Position numbers and translations under genes: made by a program. Shown piece after piece: positions 59,654 through 64,000 of a stretch of DNA of 64,000 nucleotides; the stretch's first letter is position 1; each line of letters starts with the position of its first letter. The notes under the pieces were generated by a model, which searched no databases, was not told where the DNA came from, and saw only the letters and a program-made list of their open reading frames with translations. This DNA is from Nocardioides caeni (GTDB taxonomy: Bacteria > Actinomycetota > Actinomycetes > Propionibacteriales > Nocardioidaceae), in the NCBI RefSeq assembly GCF_004912195.1, contig NZ_STGW01000012.1, positions 53,008 to 117,007 on the forward strand, written 5' to 3'.

Positions 59654-60421
59654 TCAGTCCTCCCCGACGACGGGACGCTGCGGCAGGTCCAGCAGCGGGA
59701 GGTCTTCGGGTGTGACGAGCAGCGTCGAGACGGCGTACTCCACGAGGTGGAGACGTCGGTTGGACGCCATCCGTGCGCCGGCACCACGGAGTCCGCGTAC
59801 GCCGGCGGCGCTGAGCTTGTCGCAGACGTTCTCGATCTTCTTGTCGAAGCGCTTGGTGGTCCAGCCGAGCCGGTCGGCTGCCTGCTGGGTCGTCGGGATC
59901 TCGCCGGCGCCGGAGCCGGCGCGGCGCAACACCGGCTCGGCGAGCGCAAGGATCGAGAGCAGCTGTGACTCCGTGAACTGGCCCGGGACGATCGTCGTGG
60001 CCCCTGATCCACTGCTGCGGGTGGTGACCGGGTCGTAGGGCGTGTCCGGGATGTCCACCAGGAGCTCATAGAGGGTCTCGCCGGCCGCGAACGTGACGAC
60101 GGTGCGGGGGAAGACCAGCGGCGAGCGGGCGCCCGGTGCCAGTCGGCTGCGCATCAGGCCCTGGGCGTCGGTGAGGTACGCCGCCAGCCGGGCTCCGACG
60201 TTGATCACCCACCACATGCCGTCCTGGTGCCGGAAGCACAGGAAGTCGCGGTGCAGGTAGGGGTTGTCGTCGATCTCCAGGTCGCCCGACCTGCCGACGG
60301 TCAGCTCCTTGCCGGGCTCCGCGGTGAGCACCTCGCCAGCGAAGTCCAGGGTCAGTCGTGAGGGCCAGGGGGAGCCGGGTGCGTCCTCGGCGTCGGCGAG
60401 GTCAGGTGCGTCGTTGGTCAT
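59654..60421 (-). CDS. FHA / winged-helix protein, candidate regulator of the island
   Basis: The 255-residue soluble protein begins with a degenerate FHA domain (about 20-125): LTVGRSGDLEID has the GR pair, but the SxxH and NG loops are altered (LHRDFLCF, INVGAR). The C-terminal half (about 150-225) has a helix-turn-helix-like TTQQAADRLGWTTKRFDKKIENV, so it is likely to bind DNA. A phospho-reading FHA joined to a DNA-binding fold would couple kinase activity to transcription. Its start overlaps the stop of the gene upstream by 4 bp. It converges with the receptor kinase gene, 50 bp apart. Confidence 0.72.
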   Translation of the reverse strand: MTNDAPDLADAEDAPGSPWPSRLTLDFAGEVLTAEPGKELTVGRSGDLEIDDNPYLHRDFLCFRHQDGMWWVINVGARLAAYLTDAQGLMRSRLAPGARSPLVFPRTVVTFAAGETLYELLVDIPDTPYDPVTTRSSGSGATTIVPGQFTESQLLSILALAEPVLRRAGSGAGEIPTTQQAADRLGWTTKRFDKKIENVCDKLSAAGVRGLRGAGARMASNRRLHLVEYAVSTLLVTPEDLPLLDLPQRPVVGED

Positions 60422-61605
60422 GGGAGCTCCTCGAAGTGCAGCTGGACGCCGTGACCGAGGTCGATCACGTCACCTGGGGCCAAGGGGTGGGGTTGCCCGA
60501 CGAGCCGGAACGGCTGCTGGCCGTGGCGGCGGACGTAGGTGCCGTTGGTGGACCCGAGATCCTCGGCGAGCACCGACCATCCGTCGATCCGCAGGGCGAG
60601 GTGGGTCGCGGAGATGTGTGGCTCGGTCAGGACGAGCAGGCGGGGCATCTCGGGGCCCTGGAACCGCTCGGTGCGCGGCGCTCGGCCGATGACCACCGGT
60701 GCGGTCAGCTCGATCGTGCCGGCGCTGGTGGTGGACAACCGGCCCAGGGAGGGGCGGGGGACCTGCCGGGGCGGCCCGTCGAGCTCGCCCCCGCAGCTGC
60801 GGCACCGAGGTCGTTGCGGCGGGTTGGCATGCCCGTTCGCGCACAGGACGGCCAGGACCCCGTCGGGGCTCGGCACGGGGGCTGGCGGCGGTGCGCCCCA
60901 CATCGGCCCGCGCATCGACGGCGGCGACAACGGTGGGCTCGGTGGGCTCGATGAGGTGGCAGGTGCCGCCACCTCCGGGGGCACGATGGGCGTGGCGGGA
61001 TCGATGTCGTCGTCCGGGAAGAGGGTGGCGGCCTTCAGTGGGTGGTCGGCTCCCGGCGATGGCGGCGCAGCCTCGGTGTCGGGGGAGGCGTGCTGCCGGG
61101 CCGCGAAGGCGGGCACCGCGCCACCGACCGGCACGGTGACCGGACCCACGAACAGCGTGGTTCGCAGGGTGCCCGCCGGCAGCACGCCGGACGCGCCGAG
61201 GCGAAGGTCTGTCGGGTCCTCCGACGCGCCGGGCGCCTGGAGCGAGACCGACATCGCGCCCGCGACCTGCCGCTCGGTCCAGGTCTCGACGGGGCTTCCG
61301 TCGACCACCACCGCCTCGCCGGGCACGTCGGCGACGACGACCAGGCGGCCGCGGGCTGCCACATGGAGGTCACCGTGCTCGCGGATGACGGCGACGGCGA
61401 AGTCGGGCAGCACGAGCAGGCCCGAGCCCGCGACATCCGCGAGGGCCGTGACGAACTCGCCCAGGTCGTCGATGTCGGCCAGTCGCGCCCACAGCTGATT
61501 GGCAGCGGTGAGGGGCAGGTCGCCGGACACCAACGCCAGGCCGCTCTCCCAGATCACGCCGTGGTGGGGGCCGGTCGACCACTGCGCGACGGGGCGGGCG
61601 CTCAT
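60418..61605 (-). CDS. zinc-ribbon / FHA protein
   Basis: The 395-residue soluble protein has an unrecognised beta-rich N-terminal domain (about 1-165) that contains LVVVADVPGEAVVVDG, a Pro/Ser-rich linker, a single zinc ribbon CANGHANPPQRPRCRSCG, and a canonical C-terminal FHA domain (about 300-395) with VIGRAPRT, SATH and STNGTYV. The FHA should bind phosphothreonine of a kinase or substrate in the cluster. The zinc ribbon with an FHA is typical of bacterial phospho-scaffolds. It sits 7 bp after the PP2C gene stop and overlaps the next start (ATGA). Confidence 0.8.
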   Translation of the reverse strand: MSARPVAQWSTGPHHGVIWESGLALVSGDLPLTAANQLWARLADIDDLGEFVTALADVAGSGLLVLPDFAVAVIREHGDLHVAARGRLVVVADVPGEAVVVDGSPVETWTERQVAGAMSVSLQAPGASEDPTDLRLGASGVLPAGTLRTTLFVGPVTVPVGGAVPAFAARQHASPDTEAAPPSPGADHPLKAATLFPDDDIDPATPIVPPEVAAPATSSSPPSPPLSPPSMRGPMWGAPPPAPVPSPDGVLAVLCANGHANPPQRPRCRSCGGELDGPPRQVPRPSLGRLSTTSAGTIELTAPVVIGRAPRTERFQGPEMPRLLVLTEPHISATHLALRIDGWSVLAEDLGSTNGTYVRRHGQQPFRLVGQPHPLAPGDVIDLGHGVQLHFEELP

Positions 61606-61612
61606 GCGGCGC

Positions 61613-62410
61613 TCACCTCGGGACCGTCGGCAGGTCGGGGAGGGTGTCCTCGTCGGGCGCCGTCGCCACCGCCGGTCGTCGTACGGCGATCGCGTCGACC
61701 ACGACGGCTGTCACGTTGTCGCGCGCGGCGCTGTCCAGGGCTGCGGCGATGAGGCCCTGCGCCGCAGCGGCCGGGTCGGGGGTGCTGAGCAGCAACGCCG
61801 CCAGCAGCGGCTCGGAGAGCTCGGTCGTGAGGCCGTCGGAGCACACCAGCAGACGGTCCCCGGCCTCGGCGGGCACGAGCCACTGATCCGTGAGGGGGGC
61901 CTCGCGCAGGCCGCCCCCGATGGCGCGCATGATCACGTTGCGGGGCGCCCTGCTCCGCACGTCGTCGGAGCAGCCCTGCTCCTCCAGCACCTGGGCGTAG
62001 GAGTGGTCGACGGTGACCAGCTCGAGCTGGCCCGCGCGCAACAGGTAGGTACGCGAGTCGCCGATGTTGAACACCAGCCAGGACGGGATGCCGTCGGGAC
62101 ATGCCAGCGCCACGCCGCTGACGGTCGATCCGGGGGCAGCGGGGCCCGTGCCGCCGAGCTGTCGCACGGCCTCGTCCGCGCGCGCGACGGCGAGCAGCAC
62201 GTCGTCCGAGGTCGTCCACGGCCGCGCGCAGGTCGAGGCGAAGGCGGCGACGACGAGGTCTGCCGCCTCGCGACCGGCCCGATGTCCCCCCATGCCGTCG
62301 GCGACTGCGAAGACAGGTGGCCCGGCCAGCAGCGCGTCCTGGTTGTCAGCGCGACGGTGACCGACGTCCGTGGCAGTGCCCCAGCGCACCTCGAGGGTCG
62401 GGCTGGTCAC
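61613..62410 (-). CDS. soluble PP2C-family Ser/Thr phosphatase
   Basis: The 265-residue protein is a canonical PP2C: TDVGHRRADNQD, FAVADGMGGHRAG, FNIGDSRTYLLR, LLVCSDGLTTEL and ARDNVTAVVV keep all metal-binding aspartates. It has no membrane helix, unlike the usual PstP, and is the first gene of the minus operon. It probably reverses phosphorylation by the island kinases in the cytoplasm. The GTG at 62408-62410 has GGAAGGAG about 6 nt upstream; a longer upstream reading is low-complexity. Confidence 0.88.
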   Translation of the reverse strand: MTSPTLEVRWGTATDVGHRRADNQDALLAGPPVFAVADGMGGHRAGREAADLVVAAFASTCARPWTTSDDVLLAVARADEAVRQLGGTGPAAPGSTVSGVALACPDGIPSWLVFNIGDSRTYLLRAGQLELVTVDHSYAQVLEEQGCSDDVRSRAPRNVIMRAIGGGLREAPLTDQWLVPAEAGDRLLVCSDGLTTELSEPLLAALLLSTPDPAAAAQGLIAAALDSAARDNVTAVVVDAIAVRRPAVATAPDEDTLPDLPTVPR

Positions 62411-62623
62411 ACGGAACTCCTTCCGACGAGGCGACCGGAACGGCGCATCGAATGGTGCCGGAAACGGCGCGGGGCGGTGGTGGAATCCGCGGATTTCGGG
62501 CTCGCGGCCCAGCATGATGGGGAGTCCTGGGCGGTGTCGATGGGGTGAGCGCCCCATCGTGCGCTCCCACCCGGGGCCCTAGGGTGTGGCCTCGACCGCC
62601 AGCCGACTGACTCCGGAGCCGAG
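62411..62623. promoter_or_regulatory. divergent control region at the right end of the island
   Basis: The 213-bp gap between the PP2C operon and the zinc-ribbon membrane gene holds a 12-bp palindrome AATCCGCGGATT (62484-62495), a half-site GATGGGGAGTCC (62516-62527), the full operator copy (next entry) and a TAGGGT box (62580-62585) suitable for the plus-strand gene. No gene is present. Confidence 0.5.
62539..62558. promoter_or_regulatory. GATGGGG-N6-CCCCATC operator, right copy
   Basis: GATGGGG (62539-62545) and CCCCATC (62552-62558) are perfect complements around six bases, with arms and spacing identical to the palindrome at 52139-52158. It lies 22 bp upstream of the TAGGGT box of the zinc-ribbon membrane gene and can serve both divergent units. 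Confidence 0.6.
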
Positions 62624-64000
62624 ATGCCGCGATTCTGTGCCCACTGTGGAGACGAGGTCTCGACGCCGTTCTGCCGGCGCTGCGGGACGCCCACCGGACT
62701 CTCGCAGCCGGCACCGGGTGAGTCGGGGCCGGCCGCATCTCCGGCGGGGCCCGCCGACGGCGACGGCAACCGGACCGTCGTCCGGCCGGCGCAGCCCACG
62801 GCCCCACAGCCCATGCCGTCCGCCATGCCGCCGACGGGAGTGGTGCCGCAGCCCGCGCCCCCCGCCATGCCGTTCTCGGCACCTCCGACCATGCCGCCGA
62901 CGGGCCAGCCGTTCCCGGGCTCCGCTCCGGCCGGTCCGCCCCGCCCGGCGGTGGCGAACCCGTTCGCCGGCGTGACCGTCCGCGACATCGTCACCGACGT
63001 CGGCGCCGCGATCCTGCTGCTCATCACCCTGGCGATGCCGTGGAACCTGTCCGGCGGCGACATCGAGGACGCCAACGACCACTGGTGGGTGGTGCTGTCG
63101 CTGCTGGCCTCGCTCTTCAGCCTGGCGGTTCCCTACGTCGGCCGGAGCCGGATCGTTCCCACGATGACGCCGGCCTGGTCGCGCCTGGTGAAGCTCGCGA
63201 TGGCCGCCCCGCTCGGCGCGTCCGTCCTCGCGGCGCTGATCATCGAGCTCGTCAACATCACCGAGACCGACGAGGGTGGCATCGGCACCGGCGTCTCGAT
63301 GGCGTTGGTGGCCGGTCTCCTCGCCGTCCAGACCCGCAGCGACGACGAGTCGCCCGGTGAGGCGCGGATCTGGCTGCAGACCCAGTCGGCGCTGCTGGCA
63401 GCCGGCGCGGGCGTCCTCGTGCTGACGTGGCTGATCGACTGCGTGCGCTTCCTCCTCGGCGACTTCGCGGACTTTCTCGAGCCGTGGCAGGTGGCGCTGA
63501 TCATCTTCATGTCGCTGGTGACCGTGCTGCTGCCCTGGGGTGTCATCGGCGCCGCCCACCAGGCGCGGGGGCGGGTCGTCGCGCTGCGCCTGCTGACGGC
63601 CACGGTCGTCGGCTTCCTGTTCGTGGCGCTCTTCGGACGCTACGACGGTGGCGACGTGCCGCCGTTCCTCAGCGTCATGGTCGAGAAGCTCAGCCACGAG
63701 CCCGGCATCTTCAGCACCCCACAGAGCTCGGGTGTCTTCCTGCTGGCCGCGGCCGTCGCGATCATCGCCACCGGTCAGCAACGCGGCGCCGCGCGGATGG
63801 GCAACGCCCAGGAGTGGATCGCGACGGCTCGCGCCGCCGCCTTCTACGGCGCCATGGCCTGCTTCCTCGCCCTGGGGTTCTTCGTGATCGGCCAGGTCGT
63901 CCTCGCGATCAACGGCGAGGAGCTCGATCTCCCCGGCGAGCTGATCGCGGTCCTCGTCCTGATCGGCCTGGGTGGGGCCATCGGCGTCGCGATCTCCGCG
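62624..64000 (+). CDS. zinc-ribbon polytopic membrane protein (3' truncated by window end)
   Basis: At least 459 codons are open to the window end with no stop. The product starts with a double-CxxC zinc ribbon, FCAHCGDE and FCRRCG, followed by a Pro/Met-rich disordered stretch (about 25-110) and then eight or more membrane helices from about residue 125. A cytoplasmic zinc ribbon ahead of a helix bundle is common in proteins linked to FHA/kinase systems; no transport motif is recognised. The ATG follows CGGAG by 6-7 nt. It is divergent from the PP2C operon across the shared operator region, so it is likely part of the same regulon. Confidence 0.8.
   Translation, partial: MPRFCAHCGDEVSTPFCRRCGTPTGLSQPAPGESGPAASPAGPADGDGNRTVVRPAQPTAPQPMPSAMPPTGVVPQPAPPAMPFSAPPTMPPTGQPFPGSAPAGPPRPAVANPFAGVTVRDIVTDVGAAILLLITLAMPWNLSGGDIEDANDHWWVVLSLLASLFSLAVPYVGRSRIVPTMTPAWSRLVKLAMAAPLGASVLAALIIELVNITETDEGGIGTGVSMALVAGLLAVQTRSDDESPGEARIWLQTQSALLAAGAGVLVLTWLIDCVRFLLGDFADFLEPWQVALIIFMSLVTVLLPWGVIGAAHQARGRVVALRLLTATVVGFLFVALFGRYDGGDVPPFLSVMVEKLSHEPGIFSTPQSSGVFLLAAAVAIIATGQQRGAARMGNAQEWIATARAAAFYGAMACFLALGFFVIGQVVLAINGEELDLPGELIAVLVLIGLGGAIGVAISA

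Noticed and set aside
52133..64000. Phage or classical defence island
   Set aside because: No integrase, nuclease, helicase, toxin or attachment repeat was seen; codon usage resembles the neighbours.

Overview
The window is chromosomal DNA from a high-G+C actinobacterium, most likely a Nocardioides-like member of the Propionibacteriales. The evidence is a strongly G/C-rich third codon position, frequent GTG starts, leaderless promoters of the TAnnnT type, class I lysyl-tRNA synthetase, AccD3-like fused carboxyltransferase, a MhuD-like heme oxygenase, many Hanks-type Ser/Thr kinases, and dispersed palindromes of the kind GTCTCG(A/T)nACG...CTnCTCGACnA. No rRNA, tRNA, transposase, integrase, phage gene or CRISPR array was recognised.

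Layout. 0-4 kb: ClpB, a 161-bp imperfect palindrome and a polytopic membrane protein. 4-9.4 kb (minus): a receptor-like non-RD Ser/Thr kinase, a secreted phosphodiester glycosidase and a PLP aminotransferase. 9.4-15.4 kb: pyrE, a VOC protein, DedA, a SpoU methyltransferase, a lipoprotein, class II aldolase and threonine dehydratase, DUF3151. 15.4-24.2 kb: DHA2 exporter, lysS, two tandem diacylglycerol-kinase-like paralogues, AccD3-like protein, a SnoaL-like protein and purA with a structured leader. 24.2-30.5 kb: a REC-PAS-PAS-histidine kinase, then two co-directional Ser/Thr kinases whose extracellular halves each carry six FG-GAP/VCBS-type calcium loops. 30.6-32.2 kb is a decayed patch: a frameshifted exported protein, the C-terminal third of a TetR regulator and the C-terminal part of an alpha/beta hydrolase, the last two joined as if one deletion removed both N-termini. 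32.2-35.5 kb: purD, purB and an SRPBCC protein. 35.5-42.5 kb: a tightly overlapped livF-livG-acyl-CoA ligase-livH-livM-livK operon behind a Crp-like box. 42.5-52.1 kb: MhuD-like protein, a broken small secreted protein, an MFS transporter, a LAL-type LuxR regulator, a HIT-like protein, purC, a FadD, a 165-bp tandem duplication, purS and purQ.

52.1-64 kb is the most unusual part: a compact phospho-signalling island. One operon (plus) encodes a 982-aa protein with two kinase-type catalytic loops, membrane helices and a C-terminal FHA-like domain; a small exported protein; a von Willebrand A protein; a membrane-anchored PP2C-type phosphatase; a 42-aa microprotein resembling the tail of the vWA protein; and a second receptor kinase. 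A converging operon (minus) encodes a canonical PP2C, a zinc-ribbon/FHA protein and an FHA/winged-helix protein. A divergent zinc-ribbon membrane protein runs off the right edge. The same operator-like palindrome, GATGGGG-N6-CCCCATC, occurs before the first kinase and in the divergent promoter at the far end, which suggests that the whole block is one regulon, perhaps controlled by its own FHA/winged-helix protein. The block resembles the kinase/PP2C/vWA triads known from TerY-type systems but has no TerD-family gene here and has extra membrane and FHA parts.

The ordinary genes give a housekeeping backdrop (purine synthesis, pyrimidine salvage step, glycolysis, translation). At least ten of them start 6-8 nt after a TAnnnT box, so leaderless translation is common here.
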